A stretch of DNA of 46,720 bases from Virgibacillus dokdonensis (GCF_900166595.1 NZ_LT745763.1:981600-1028319), one strand, 5' to 3'; shown: positions 26,498-35,813, counted from the first letter of the stretch. The notes: a model not told the origin generated them from the sequence alone. Numbers and translations are program-made.

Positions 26498-27976
26498 CTA
26501 GGGTAATTTCTTTTCAATAGCTGGCTCTGTTTGTTTTTCAATATATTCCGTTCCTAAAATAGAATAATCTAGTTCGTGTTGAGATAGTCTTGAATAAACT
26601 TGAAAACGGATAAGGAAAAAAATAATTCCAAGTAGGATCCAAACCAACAAAGCAATCCATGAAGGTGTGCTTAAAAATCCAGGTGAGCCAGGAACAACTA
26701 ATAATAGAAAAAATGTTATTGCACAAAGTATGCCTAAAAAGAAAAAAAATTTTCTCTTTGGTGCTACAATTTGTTTGTTATTTTTAATATGTGTACGAGA
26801 CCAAGCAAATATTCGGTAAGCAACAAAACATGCATAAAAGTAGGCAATGGTCACACCAAGTGCTGACATATCAACAACCCATAATAAGGCTTCTCGTCCA
26901 AAGAATGGCGCTGCAGCTGTTAATAATAAAGTAAATATTATACCAACATGTGGGGTGCGGTGTTTGGTATGTAATTTACCAAAAATAGCAGGTAAAACTT
27001 TTGCCCTGCCCATGGCAAATAGTAGGCGACTAGTAGACATATAAAAGCCATTTAACCCAGTAAAGATCCCCATAATAAGTGCTATGGCTAGTAAGAATAC
27101 ACCAAACTTACCGTAAGCATTTTCTACAATTGTCCCCGTTCCCCAAGCAGAGCCAACTTGCGAAGCATTAGCCCATGGTTCGCTCACACCAGTTGCAATA
27201 ATGGTTAAACAATAGACAAAAGCAGAGCAAACAAGTGCAAGAACAATAATTTTAAACGTTTTTTTAGGGGAGAAATGAAATTCTTCAGCCGCTTGAGGAA
27301 TATTGTCGAAGCCGATGAATGCCCAAGGAGCTATGGCTACGATAGCAAAGATGGAAGAAGCAGCGCCAATTTCTGGCTTAAACAATGGCTGTAAATTGGA
27401 AAAGGAACTAGAAGAATGGAATAACATAGTAATGGTAAGCAATAACACGCCACTAAGTAAAATGATACAAAATAAAAATTGGCTAAAACCAGTAATTCTT
27501 GCTCCACGTATGTTTAACCAAGCAATAATTGTTAATCCTATGCAGGCAATCATAACCTCGATAGCATATACGTCCCAACCTGCAATGCTGTATAATAATC
27601 CTGTTTCCACAAAAGTTGGAAATAAAAACTTACCAAGTAATGCTAAAGCAGACGCATTTAAAGCGACGATAGACAAATATCCTAATGTAAGAAACCAACC
27701 GCATAAAAATGCATGGTATCTTCCTAGTCCATAATAAGCGTAGGTGAACTCTCCGCCTGAGACGGGTAATTTTTCTACAAGAAATCCGTAACTTACTCCT
27801 ATAATAATCATTAAAATGGCACCAATGATAAAGCCGAGGATGACTCCTAACGGACCAGCCATAGACATCCAATCTACTGGCAATACGAAGGCTCCCCATC
27901 CAATTGCTGAACCAAAAGCAATTGCCCATACCCAATGAGGTTTAAGGGATTTGGTTAGTTGTTCTCGATTTTCCAT
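26498..27976 (-). CDS. APC-superfamily amino acid permease
   Basis: This 492-residue membrane protein has about 12 predicted transmembrane helices. The APC-type start IAFGSAIGWGAFVLPVDW carries the substrate-contacting Gly-rich unwound TM1, followed by GGEFTYAYYGLGRYHAF and the TM6 region WAFIGFDNIPQAAEEF. It probably imports an amino acid or amine by cation symport; the substrate is unknown. The ATG is preceded by AGGAGTATT. It is monocistronic and convergent with the acyl-CoA operon. A link with taurine or fatty acid use cannot be shown. Confidence 0.83.
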   Translation of the reverse strand: MENREQLTKSLKPHWVWAIAFGSAIGWGAFVLPVDWMSMAGPLGVILGFIIGAILMIIIGVSYGFLVEKLPVSGGEFTYAYYGLGRYHAFLCGWFLTLGYLSIVALNASALALLGKFLFPTFVETGLLYSIAGWDVYAIEVMIACIGLTIIAWLNIRGARITGFSQFLFCIILLSGVLLLTITMLFHSSSSFSNLQPLFKPEIGAASSIFAIVAIAPWAFIGFDNIPQAAEEFHFSPKKTFKIIVLALVCSAFVYCLTIIATGVSEPWANASQVGSAWGTGTIVENAYGKFGVFLLAIALIMGIFTGLNGFYMSTSRLLFAMGRAKVLPAIFGKLHTKHRTPHVGIIFTLLLTAAAPFFGREALLWVVDMSALGVTIAYFYACFVAYRIFAWSRTHIKNNKQIVAPKRKFFFFLGILCAITFFLLLVVPGSPGFLSTPSWIALLVWILLGIIFFLIRFQVYSRLSQHELDYSILGTEYIEKQTEPAIEKKLP

Positions 27977-28600
27977 ATAAAATACTCCTCTACTAAAAAA
28001 GGTTGTGATACTTATTTTATCCTATAGGAAAGTTTAAATTGAAAGGCTTATCCCAAGTATATCTAAGGTGATTAAAGAATATTGTAGTTAGTATGAGGTG
28101 AAACAGTAATTTTTTCCATGAGTCAAGTTACGTTGTTTTAACGCTTTAGAAAACCTATAAACCAAATTTTGAATGATTTCAAAAAAGTCGTAATTGTTAC
28201 ATAGTAGTATTAGAGTTTATTTAAACATAGGTAAGCATTATTAGCAATATTTTTTAGAATATTCCGCTATTAATATCTTGTATTGTACTTATATTAAAAA
28301 ATTATATAAAGGTAAATTAATATTTTCCGATGAAGGACTGTCATTCGGAGGGGTTTTTTGAGCAATCTCTAAAATGTAACACTGTTTTATTAAAAATTCT
28401 ACTCGAAGAATATAAAAAGGCTGAACAATAATAAAGGGATTGTTCAGCTTTTACTATTTAGTGATTGCTAACTAATGCCTAGTTTGTTGATTTTATGACC
28501 CTTAAATGGAATCATTCAACCTAGTAAGATTGCATTGTTACAAATAGTAGGTGTTTAACGATGATTCAAAGTTTACACGGTTTATAAAAGATAAACGGTC
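27977..28600. other. Intergenic region with two hairpins
   Basis: These 624 bp hold no convincing gene. There is a small hairpin with a U run at about 28327-28357 (CCGATGA / TCATTCGG, then GGGGTTTTTTG). A better stem lies at 28421-28447 and is annotated separately. The rest is AT-rich. Confidence 0.4.
28415..28455 (-). terminator. Probable bidirectional terminator below the DUF3100 operon
   Basis: Stem CTGAACAAT / ATTGTTCAG (9 bp, loop of 9). On the minus strand it is followed by CCTTTTTATA, on the plus strand by CTTTTACTATTT. It fits the end of the 28601-31169 operon. Confidence 0.65.
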
Positions 28601-29086
28601 TTAATTTCCAGATAAATGCAAGCCAACCTGTGCAAGTAAGGCACTGCCTGCATATGTTCCTGTAAAAACAAAGACGGCTACGATTGCAACTTTCCATGAA
28701 GTATTTCGTAAATCAACAAGACGATTTGCAACAGATATACCCGCAAAGGTTAATATTGGTGTAGTTATTGAAAGAAAGTCAACTGCTTGAATTGCTTGGA
28801 CAAAAAAATCGGATAGTAAACATAATAAAAGCGAGGTAATCGAAACCCAGCCTAAGATCGGGAAATTGCGAATAAATTTCACCGAGGATTTCTGCATAAT
28901 AGTAGAAATGAAAATACCAATCATTGAAAATAGCCACAATACACCAAGACCAGCAAAGGTCATCGTTGTTATAGGCGTTGACTCAGGGTTTTTTATCAAT
29001 TTAATTTCCATTGTAAACAAAATTAATGCTACACTTAAGAGAAGGATCAGACCATATTTGACATATTTATTTTTTGGTATACTCAT
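28601..29086 (-). CDS. Small membrane protein, partner of the DUF3100 protein
   Basis: This 161-residue protein has four to five hydrophobic segments and no recognised catalytic motif. Its ATG overlaps the stop of the DUF3100 gene (ATGA), with GAGGTGA inside that gene, so the two are translationally coupled. Coupled unequal membrane proteins suggest a two-component carrier. I do not recognise the family with certainty. Together with the M20 hydrolase upstream it may serve uptake of an acylated or aromatic amino acid. Confidence 0.6.
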   Translation of the reverse strand: MSIPKNKYVKYGLILLLSVALILFTMEIKLIKNPESTPITTMTFAGLGVLWLFSMIGIFISTIMQKSSVKFIRNFPILGWVSITSLLLCLLSDFFVQAIQAVDFLSITTPILTFAGISVANRLVDLRNTSWKVAIVAVFVFTGTYAGSALLAQVGLHLSGN

Positions 29087-29874
29087 TTTTTATCACCTCG
29101 AACTAGTTTCTTATACATAAATGCTTGAATAGGCGCAGCTAAAAATACCATTGTAAAGGTGCCAAGAAAACTAGTGAGAAGTTGGCTGGCAGAAGCATAT
29201 GCAAGAATGGTGCTTTCCATTTCAGGGATGCGCGCGACTAATGTTGCTGATGCTGCACTCATCATACTACCTGATCCCACACCAGATGCCATAGCTAGTG
29301 CTTCAATTCGGATTCCTAAATCGAGTAAAATTGGTGCAAAAACGCTAAAAAAGATAGCCCCAAATAATGTTCCAATAATGTAGATGGAAAGAACGCCCCG
29401 ACCTTCTTTAGATTCCAATGTGTACTTTTCTGAAATATATGCAAGCTCTCCCTCACGGCCAATTCCTAACGTAGCACCAATTGCTTCTCGGCGTAAACCT
29501 AACAAAATAGCAACTGGTAACCCGATGAACACCGTTCCTAAATTACCAAGTTCTTGAATAACAAATACCCAACCGACCTGCAAGATGTCTCTAATTTGTG
29601 GTGCGACATCCGCTCCGTATCGTGCCATTAAAGGGAGCATAATTAAAATCAGGTATGTGCTAGCAAAATGAATGTTCTTTTCACTGTATATTTTTTTCAT
29701 GATTCCTTTACGAAATAATTTCAGACCTAAGAACATCGTTAATATAATGGCAAAAACTAAAGGAAGTAGTCCAATTGTAAACGGTCCTAATGGTATAGCT
29801 TGAAAACCTATTAATTCGGAGATGGTAATAATAACTAATGCAAAAGCGATTAAAAAAAGTAAGTTTTTGTTCAT
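29083..29874 (-). CDS. DUF3100-family membrane protein
   Basis: This integral membrane protein of about 263 residues has some seven to eight hydrophobic helices. A conserved hydrophilic stretch GREGELAYISEKYTLES then GRGVLSIY lies in the middle and fits the DUF3100 family. The last third has a Gly/Ser-rich SGVGSGSMMSAASA segment typical of substrate paths in carriers. The function of the family is not known; a transporter role is inferred from its coupled position between an M20 amidohydrolase and a second small membrane protein. ATG at 29874 with TGAGG 6 nt upstream is preferred over an ATG at 29886 inside the upstream stop. Confidence 0.65.
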   Translation of the reverse strand: MNKNLLFLIAFALVIITISELIGFQAIPLGPFTIGLLPLVFAIILTMFLGLKLFRKGIMKKIYSEKNIHFASTYLILIMLPLMARYGADVAPQIRDILQVGWVFVIQELGNLGTVFIGLPVAILLGLRREAIGATLGIGREGELAYISEKYTLESKEGRGVLSIYIIGTLFGAIFFSVFAPILLDLGIRIEALAMASGVGSGSMMSAASATLVARIPEMESTILAYASASQLLTSFLGTFTMVFLAAPIQAFMYKKLVRGDKK

Positions 29875-29882
29875 GTTCTGCC

Positions 29883-31169
29883 TCATTTCTTTGTTGGGTT
29901 GGAGTTATTTTGAACAATGGAAGCGATTAGTTCTTGATAAGCTTTATAGCTTTGTTTATATAGCTTTGCTTTGTCAATGCTTCCACTCATTTGTTCCAGT
30001 ACTTGTGCTAAAAATCTCGGAAATATCTCGTAAATAAACGTAGGATCGACATCTATAAAGTCATCTCCATGGATGGTTCCGGTAAAGCCGCTATAGCCAA
30101 TTTGTATACATGGCATTATAAAGGAAAGGTCGCCTATATCCCCTGCAGCACTAATAAAGTTACCATTTAGTATTTCATCAATTTCAGTGTTTTTATGGAA
30201 TGCTGCTTCAACAAATGTGGATAGATACCTATCTTGTACGAATGGTAAATAGCCCATTTGTGTATCAATCGTTACATTTCCTTGTAGAGCCATGGCACTT
30301 CCTTTCGCCGCATCGTCCAATTTTTCCGCTGTCTCTTTTAAATAGTCTACAGATTTGGTTCGCAAGTCTGTTCCTACTACGATGTGATTAGGGATAACAT
30401 TTGTAGACATATCCGATTCCATAATGATTGGATTAATTCGAACATGCTCTGACTCTTTTAATTGTTGACGACTAAGTCCGATTGCAGTATTAAACAGCGT
30501 CGACATATGATACGCATTCTTAGAAGAAAATGGATCAAATCCAGCATGTGTAGCTTTACCTTCAAAAGCGTATTTTTTGTATAAAAAACCAGCTAAATCG
30601 CAATTAATTTCAATGGTTCGTTTAGAAAATTCTCCGCCAATGGCATGCACACATATACTTAGGTCGATGTCATCAAAAACACCTAGTTTCATAGCTTCTG
30701 GTTTCCCACCATAATGACTAATTTGACCTTCTTGTAACAATTGCTGACGGTAGGTTAAATCTAAGTATTCTTCTGCGGGTACAAAAACGAATGTTAGTTT
30801 GAAATCTAAATTTTTATATGCTTTTGTCTTAAAGAAATATTGATAGAGTGCTAGAGCTATCGCTATTTGTGAGTAATGACCGCAGTTATGGGCTGCTCCT
30901 GTTTGCTCATCAGCATACATATGGGTAGGTGCATAGACTGCATCTAATTCAGCGATAAAAGCAATGTGTAAATCATCTGTTCCTTTAGTTCCTAAGCTTG
31001 TCTTAAAACCAGTTAAACTAAAATTTTCAATGTCAATATTAGGGTTTACTGCCTTTAAATAATCAATGACTTGTTTTTTTGTACGTTTTTCTTTATATCC
31101 AAGTTCAGGATGGTAATAAATATCCTCAGCGACCTGTTTTATGGCTTCATATTGTTGTTTAAATTGCAT
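29883..31169 (-). CDS. M20-family amidohydrolase (AbgB/HipO-like)
   Basis: This cytoplasmic metallopeptidase-like amidohydrolase of 428 residues has probable metal ligands in AHNCGHYSQ (about residues 93-101), the Glu pair in FVPAEEY, and a lid domain starting near KATHAGFDPF. This family removes acyl or aminobenzoyl groups from amino acids or cleaves dipeptides. The AbgB-type layout is suggested by ELDAVYAPTHMYADEQTGAAHNCGH, of which only the flanks matter. First gene of a coupled operon with two membrane proteins, it likely hydrolyses what they import. The ATG has GGGGG upstream. Its promoter faces away from the purine riboswitch. Confidence 0.75.
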   Translation of the reverse strand: MQFKQQYEAIKQVAEDIYYHPELGYKEKRTKKQVIDYLKAVNPNIDIENFSLTGFKTSLGTKGTDDLHIAFIAELDAVYAPTHMYADEQTGAAHNCGHYSQIAIALALYQYFFKTKAYKNLDFKLTFVFVPAEEYLDLTYRQQLLQEGQISHYGGKPEAMKLGVFDDIDLSICVHAIGGEFSKRTIEINCDLAGFLYKKYAFEGKATHAGFDPFSSKNAYHMSTLFNTAIGLSRQQLKESEHVRINPIIMESDMSTNVIPNHIVVGTDLRTKSVDYLKETAEKLDDAAKGSAMALQGNVTIDTQMGYLPFVQDRYLSTFVEAAFHKNTEIDEILNGNFISAAGDIGDLSFIMPCIQIGYSGFTGTIHGDDFIDVDPTFIYEIFPRFLAQVLEQMSGSIDKAKLYKQSYKAYQELIASIVQNNSNPTKK

Positions 31170-31394
31170 TTGGATGCCCCCTGTAAAATATGTCGAAAAA
31201 ACACGAATTTATCTTATCACTATGTTGAAAGTTCGTCAATAACGAATATTTTTAAGTATATACGTTTTATTGTTCGTTTTTTAATTGTTTGATAAGTGGG
31301 AAACAAGGTAATATTTGATTTTTGCAACAAATTAACATAGGGTTGTTTTTTTAGAAATGAATGTTATACTTATCCCATTCAAATTAAATCGTAA

Positions 31395-31466
31395 CTTTCA
31401 TATAATCGCGGGGATATGGCCTGCAAGTTTCTACCGGTTTACCGTAAATAAACTGACTATGAAAAA
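31395..31466 (+). ncRNA. Purine riboswitch aptamer, guanine/xanthine-type
   Basis: The aptamer core is readable directly. P1 is TTTCATA (31396-31402) with TATGAAA (31458-31464). Next come TAATCGCGG, the L2 GATATGG, GTTTCTACCGG in J2/3, L3 ACCGTAAAT and the closing AACTGACTATGAA. The specificity base is C (31457), not T, which in this family selects guanine, hypoxanthine or xanthine over adenine. The sequence is very close to the xpt-pbuX guanine aptamer of Bacillus. It precedes an NCS2 permease operon. Confidence 0.93.
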
Positions 31467-31516
31467 GGTATGGCTTATGCTATTATGGCATAGTCTATTC
31501 TTTGTTATTTCGTTTT

Positions 31517-31573
31517 AAAAGTTCGGAATACATTGCTTTTTCATGGAAAGGCAGTGTATTCCGAACTTTTTTT
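31517..31573 (+). terminator. Riboswitch expression platform: intrinsic terminator
   Basis: A 20-bp stem AAAAGTTCGGAATACATTGC / GCAGTGTATTCCGAACTTTT (one G-U) is followed by a run of U. CTTTTTCAT at 31536-31544, in the terminator's 5' stem end and loop, is a perfect complement of ATGAAAAAG at 31459-31467, the 3' strand of P1. Ligand binding would free the terminator, giving an OFF switch. Confidence 0.88.
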
Positions 31574-31580
31574 ATGGTCT

Positions 31581-31875
31581 AGGAAATTATAAAATTTTGC
31601 AGCTGTGGATAAACTAACTAAGTTATTTAGCCACGTCCGGCTCCAGCGCCCAGCAACTAGGCGACTTCACGAAATCGCCTTACGATAAGTCATCATCGGT
31701 TCGTTCCTCACCGTGATTCCTAAAACTTTCGTTGATTCGTTCCAGTCGCTACGTTGCTAACCGGGCGCTTGCGCCTTTGTTCCACTATAGGAAAGTATAA
31801 AAGTTTATAGTATAAGAAAAACTACACCTTTCGCCATAGGACTTGGCGACAAGCCAAGTTTTTCTAATTCTATCC
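31581..31875 (+). repeat. Mosaic intergenic repeat, copy 2, between riboswitch and permease
   Basis: It starts AGGAAATTATAAAATTTTG and carries GCCACGTCCGGCTCCAGCGC, the core CCAGCAACTAGGCGACTTCA, and AGTCATCATCGGTTCGT. The 3' block is TTTCGTTGATTCGTTCCAGT, then GGCGCTTGCGCCTTTGTTC. It is followed by TATAGGAAAGTATAAAA and the hairpin ACTTGGC-GACAA-GCCAAGT with TTTTTCT (31841-31865). The latter resembles a second terminator ahead of the permease. Confidence 0.8.
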
Positions 31876-31930
31876 GTGTATGTTCCAATAAGAGGATGCT
31901 AGATGGAGATATAGGAGAAACACCTACTGT

Positions 31931-33367
31931 ATGGGACAATCAACTAGACAAAGGGGACAACAAAGAATGAAATCGTTACTCGAAGAAGACCAATTTCAGC
32001 GTAATCAACATCTATCTAAGCAAGAAAGACCACGAGTTTTAAAGTCACTTATGATTGGTTCACAGCATGTTTTAGCAATGGATTTGTTTATTCCACCTAT
32101 TATTTTAGCTGGGCTTCTGTCGCTTTCTGTCGCAAATACAGCATTACTTATTCAAATGACATTTCTAGCTTGTGGTATTGCTACGGTGATACAAGCAGGG
32201 TTTGCAATGAAGCTACCTGTTATGCAGGGCCCTTCTTTTATACCATTGAGCGCTTTAGCAGCAATTGGAACTACCTCTGGACTAGGCGCTATGATTGGTA
32301 GCTTGATTCCTGGGGCCATATTGATTGCTTTGTTAGGCTATCCTTTCCGAATATTCAGTAAAATAATTCAATCTTTTATACCGAAACTTGTTGCTGGAAC
32401 AGTAATTATTGTGGTGGGTGTTGCATTAATGCCAAGCGCCATTCAATCAATTTATACTGCTTCAGGTCATTTTGGCACGAATGTTTTCATTGCTGCTTTG
32501 AGTATGGGAGTGTTAGTAGTATGTATTTATATAGGAGAAACATTTATCAGTTTTAAGTTTGTGAAATTGTTTTCAGTTATTCTCGCCTTAACTATAGGCA
32601 CAGTCGTAGCTTCATTCTTTGGTATGTTGGATTTTTCATCGGTGTATACAGCTAAGTGGTTTGCAATGCCACATCTTTTTGCTTTCGGTGTCCCCACCTT
32701 TGAATGGGAAGCGATTATGATTGTGACTTTTCTTTATTTTATTATTATGATTGAAACAACAGGCACCTGGTTTACCGTTAGTAATGTGACTGGACAGCCT
32801 CTTGATGATAGACGTTTAAATGGCGGAGCATTAGGAGAAGGTATTGGCTGTTTAATAGGCGCTTGCTTTGGTGGTACATCTGTTACTGGCTATTCTTCTA
32901 ATGCTGGGGTAGTAGCTATTACTGGTGTGAAAAGCCGTTATCCGGTGATAGCTGGAGGAATTATTTTAATTGCATTAAGCATGATGCCTAAAATAATGAA
33001 TGCTATTGCCAGTATCCCGGCTCCAGTTGTTAACGGTGTGTTCGCTTTAGTCTGTGTCGTCATTATGATGAACGGATTTCGAGTGGTAAAAGATATCCCG
33101 TTTTCTGAACGAAATATGTTAATGATTGGCATCCCAATTATGTTAACGTTGTTTACAATATTTTTACCAGCTGAAATTATTGAAAAAATGCCAGACATAA
33201 TTCACTATTTATTATCTTCAGGAATGGCGGTTGGGGTTTTAGCAGCAGTTATATTAAATAAACTGCTACCTGAAAAAACAAATCATATAATACGAAATGT
33301 AAATAATAAACCATTAACAAATCATGTAGATAAACATTATGAAACGATCACTGGAGGAAAAAGATGA
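31931..33367 (+). CDS. NCS2 / nucleobase-ascorbate transporter family permease (xanthine/uracil/urate type)
   Basis: This 478-residue permease has about 12-14 hydrophobic segments. It shows the NAT features LPVMQGPSFIPLSAL in TM3 and the signature region GYSSNAGVVAITGV, plus the acidic IMIETTGTWF in TM8. The substrate should be a nucleobase or similar ring; the guanine-class riboswitch upstream argues for a purine. The start may be ATG at 31931 or ATG at 31967 (AAAGGGG upstream). The stop overlaps the next start by 4 bp. An inserted repeat and a terminator-like hairpin lie between riboswitch and gene, so control may be altered. Confidence 0.85.
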   Translation: MGQSTRQRGQQRMKSLLEEDQFQRNQHLSKQERPRVLKSLMIGSQHVLAMDLFIPPIILAGLLSLSVANTALLIQMTFLACGIATVIQAGFAMKLPVMQGPSFIPLSALAAIGTTSGLGAMIGSLIPGAILIALLGYPFRIFSKIIQSFIPKLVAGTVIIVVGVALMPSAIQSIYTASGHFGTNVFIAALSMGVLVVCIYIGETFISFKFVKLFSVILALTIGTVVASFFGMLDFSSVYTAKWFAMPHLFAFGVPTFEWEAIMIVTFLYFIIMIETTGTWFTVSNVTGQPLDDRRLNGGALGEGIGCLIGACFGGTSVTGYSSNAGVVAITGVKSRYPVIAGGIILIALSMMPKIMNAIASIPAPVVNGVFALVCVVIMMNGFRVVKDIPFSERNMLMIGIPIMLTLFTIFLPAEIIEKMPDIIHYLLSSGMAVGVLAAVILNKLLPEKTNHIIRNVNNKPLTNHVDKHYETITGGKR

Positions 33368-34725
33368 AACAAACACTTTTAAAAAATGGATATATTATTT
33401 CAATGAATGCAAATAGAGAAGTATTTGTTCACGGAGATGTTCTCATTGAAGGCAATACAATCAAAGCAGTTGGGCATGTTACAAAAGACAGCATTCACGA
33501 TGATGCCGATGTAGTAGACGTTACTGGGAAAATGGTTATGCCAGGTCTTATCAATACGCATGTTCATTTGTCACAACAACTAGGTAGGGGCATTGCAGAT
33601 GATGTGGATTTACTAACATGGTTGCGTAAACGAATTTGGCCATATGAAAGCAGTATGACAGAGGAGGAAGCGTATATTTCAGCCCTTGCTTGTAGTATTG
33701 AACTTATTAAATCAGGTGTTACGACTTTGGCTGAAGCTGGCGGTCATCATGTAGATGCATTAGGAAAAGCGGTCAAAGAAGTTGGACTTCGGGCTATTTT
33801 ATCACGCTCAACCATGGATATGGGGGAAGGATTGCCATTAAATTGGCAGGAAACAACAAATGATGCATTGAAAAAACAAGAAGCACTTATAGAGAAATGG
33901 CATCATACTTCTGACGAGCGAATTAAAATGTGGTTTGGTTTACGTACTATATTTAATTGTTCTGATGATTTAATAAGACAAACAAAACAATTAGCTGATC
34001 AATATGGAGTTGGTATTCATATGCATGCAGCAGAAATAATGGATGAAATTCGTTATACAAAGGAACAACGTGGTGCTTCAACTATTGAGCATTTACATAA
34101 ACTTGGTTTATTGGATGAAAACTTGTTAACAGCACATATGGTTTGGCTAACAGATCGAGAAATGGATCTTGTGATGTTACATAACGTTAAAGTTTCCCAT
34201 AACCCAGGTGCAGCAATGAAGGTGCTCGGTTTTGCCAGAATTCCAGAAATGCTGGAAAAAGGAATCGATGTGTCCATTGGTACAGATGGCGCGCCCGCAA
34301 ATAATCGTATGGACATGATGGACGAAATGTATGTAACATCACTCATACATAAAGGAAGAACATTGGATACAACGACTGTTCCCGCTGAGCAAGTCCTAGA
34401 AATGGCGACTGTAAAGGCAGCGAAATGTTTATTGTGGGATAGGGAGATTGGTTCATTGGAGCAAGGAAAAAGGGCTGACCTCATTATTATTGACCCTAAA
34501 CAAATAGGAAGTTTCCCCATGCATGACCCGATTGCCAATATCGTTTATTCCATGCATGCAAGCAATGTAGAGTCTTCCATGTGCAATGGGCAATGGTTAA
34601 TGAAAGATCGAAACATTTTAACCGTCAATGAAAATGAAATAATAGAGACAGCTCAGCAATTGGCGGAAGGTGTTGTGAAACGTGCAGGCATCCATTTAAA
34701 GGAACGCTTCCTGCATGTAAGGTAA
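33364..34725 (+). CDS. TRZ/ATZ-family amidohydrolase (8-oxoguanine/guanine/SAH-deaminase-like)
   Basis: This 453-residue metal-dependent hydrolase of the amidohydrolase superfamily has metal ligands in NTHVHLSQQ (HxH), IHMHAAE, TAHMVWL and the Asp of GTDGAPANNRMDM. The family deaminates or dechlorinates N-heterocycles (guanine, 8-oxoguanine, S-adenosylhomocysteine, isoxanthopterin, triazines). Given a purine riboswitch and a coupled nucleobase permease (ATGA overlap), a purine-ring deaminase is the best guess; the exact substrate is unknown. It is distinct from the nucleoside-deaminase-type GuaD of B. subtilis. Confidence 0.82.
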   Translation: MKQTLLKNGYIISMNANREVFVHGDVLIEGNTIKAVGHVTKDSIHDDADVVDVTGKMVMPGLINTHVHLSQQLGRGIADDVDLLTWLRKRIWPYESSMTEEEAYISALACSIELIKSGVTTLAEAGGHHVDALGKAVKEVGLRAILSRSTMDMGEGLPLNWQETTNDALKKQEALIEKWHHTSDERIKMWFGLRTIFNCSDDLIRQTKQLADQYGVGIHMHAAEIMDEIRYTKEQRGASTIEHLHKLGLLDENLLTAHMVWLTDREMDLVMLHNVKVSHNPGAAMKVLGFARIPEMLEKGIDVSIGTDGAPANNRMDMMDEMYVTSLIHKGRTLDTTTVPAEQVLEMATVKAAKCLLWDREIGSLEQGKRADLIIIDPKQIGSFPMHDPIANIVYSMHASNVESSMCNGQWLMKDRNILTVNENEIIETAQQLAEGVVKRAGIHLKERFLHVR

Positions 34726-34788
34726 GGAGTGTTTCAGGAAAAACGTTTTTGTAAAAATAACTCAACTATTAAACAGAAGGGGATTTGT

Positions 34789-35796
34789 ATGAAAAAAGAT
34801 CGATTATGGCAGGAGTGGCATCCAGTTTTAAAGGAAACGGAATTACACGAAGATCCAAAGCAAGTTCACATTCTTGGAGAAAGAGTAGTTTTATTTCGAA
34901 ATCAAAAGGGAGTTCATGCATTTAAGGATTTATGCATTCATCGAGGTGCAGCATTGTCTTTAGGGAAAGTAAAGAATGGGAATATTGTTTGTCCATATCA
35001 TGCTTGGGAGTACAATGATGAAGGGATATGTGTAAAAATACCTGCCCTACCATGCGAGCGTGCCATTCCACAAAAGGCGAAAGCCACGGTATATCATTGT
35101 CAAGTGTATGCGGGATTAATTTGGGTAAACTTAAGTGAACAGCCTTTACCATTATTAAACTATCTAGAATATAGTAGAGAAGGATATCGGACTGCTATTT
35201 GTGGCCCTTATAAAGTGAGTGCTAACGCACCTAGAGTCATTGAGAACTTCCTTGATATTTCGCATCTTATGTTTGTTCATGGTGGTTTATTGGGAGATGA
35301 GGATCATGCTGAAGTGCAAAATTATGATGTTACGTTTGTTGATGGTCGTTTTATCACAAGTGAAATACCAATCTATCAGCCCAATCCAGATGGTCGTTCA
35401 GTAGGTGGCTATACGGACTATGTATATGAAATACTTAATCCTACTACAGCTCGTTTTACCAAATCAGTTGAGGGTTCAAGTGAAGAATTCATCGTCCTCA
35501 TTACAGTCGTACAAGAAGCGGATGAACAAACAAAAGTGTTTATGCTATTAACTAGAAACTATGATTTAGATAAGCCGGATGAACCATTTGTGGAGTTTCA
35601 AGATCTAATATTTAAACAAGATTTAGATGTGGTTGAAAGCCAGAAGCCTGAGTTATTGCCGTTAGATTTGCAAGCCGAAATGCATTTGAAATGTGATGCT
35701 TTAACCATTGCTTATCGTCGCTGGTTAGATGAACTTGGCATAGAAACCGGAACTACTCCTAATTATCGAAAAAAGCGTGAAATAGTACCATCTTAA
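34789..35796 (+). CDS. Rieske non-heme iron oxygenase (catalytic alpha-subunit type)
   Basis: This 335-residue protein has an N-terminal Rieske [2Fe-2S] domain: CIHRGA and CPYHAWEY (about residues 49-72, C-x-H ... C-x2-H). A C-terminal catalytic domain has the mononuclear iron motif ENFLDISHLMFVH (about 145-157). These enzymes hydroxylate or demethylate ring compounds using a separate reductase, which is not encoded in this window. Known precedents acting on purines are the hypoxanthine oxygenase HpxD and the caffeine N-demethylases. The start at 34789 has AGAAGGGGA; a GTG 20 codons upstream lacks support. A terminator follows. Confidence 0.88.
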   Translation: MKKDRLWQEWHPVLKETELHEDPKQVHILGERVVLFRNQKGVHAFKDLCIHRGAALSLGKVKNGNIVCPYHAWEYNDEGICVKIPALPCERAIPQKAKATVYHCQVYAGLIWVNLSEQPLPLLNYLEYSREGYRTAICGPYKVSANAPRVIENFLDISHLMFVHGGLLGDEDHAEVQNYDVTFVDGRFITSEIPIYQPNPDGRSVGGYTDYVYEILNPTTARFTKSVEGSSEEFIVLITVVQEADEQTKVFMLLTRNYDLDKPDEPFVEFQDLIFKQDLDVVESQKPELLPLDLQAEMHLKCDALTIAYRRWLDELGIETGTTPNYRKKREIVPS

Positions 35797-35813
35797 TGAT
35801 CTTGAAAAATTAA

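Noticed and set aside
31395..31466. Adenine-type purine riboswitch
   Set aside because: The specificity position is C in GACTATG, not T, and the core matches the xpt-type guanine aptamer.
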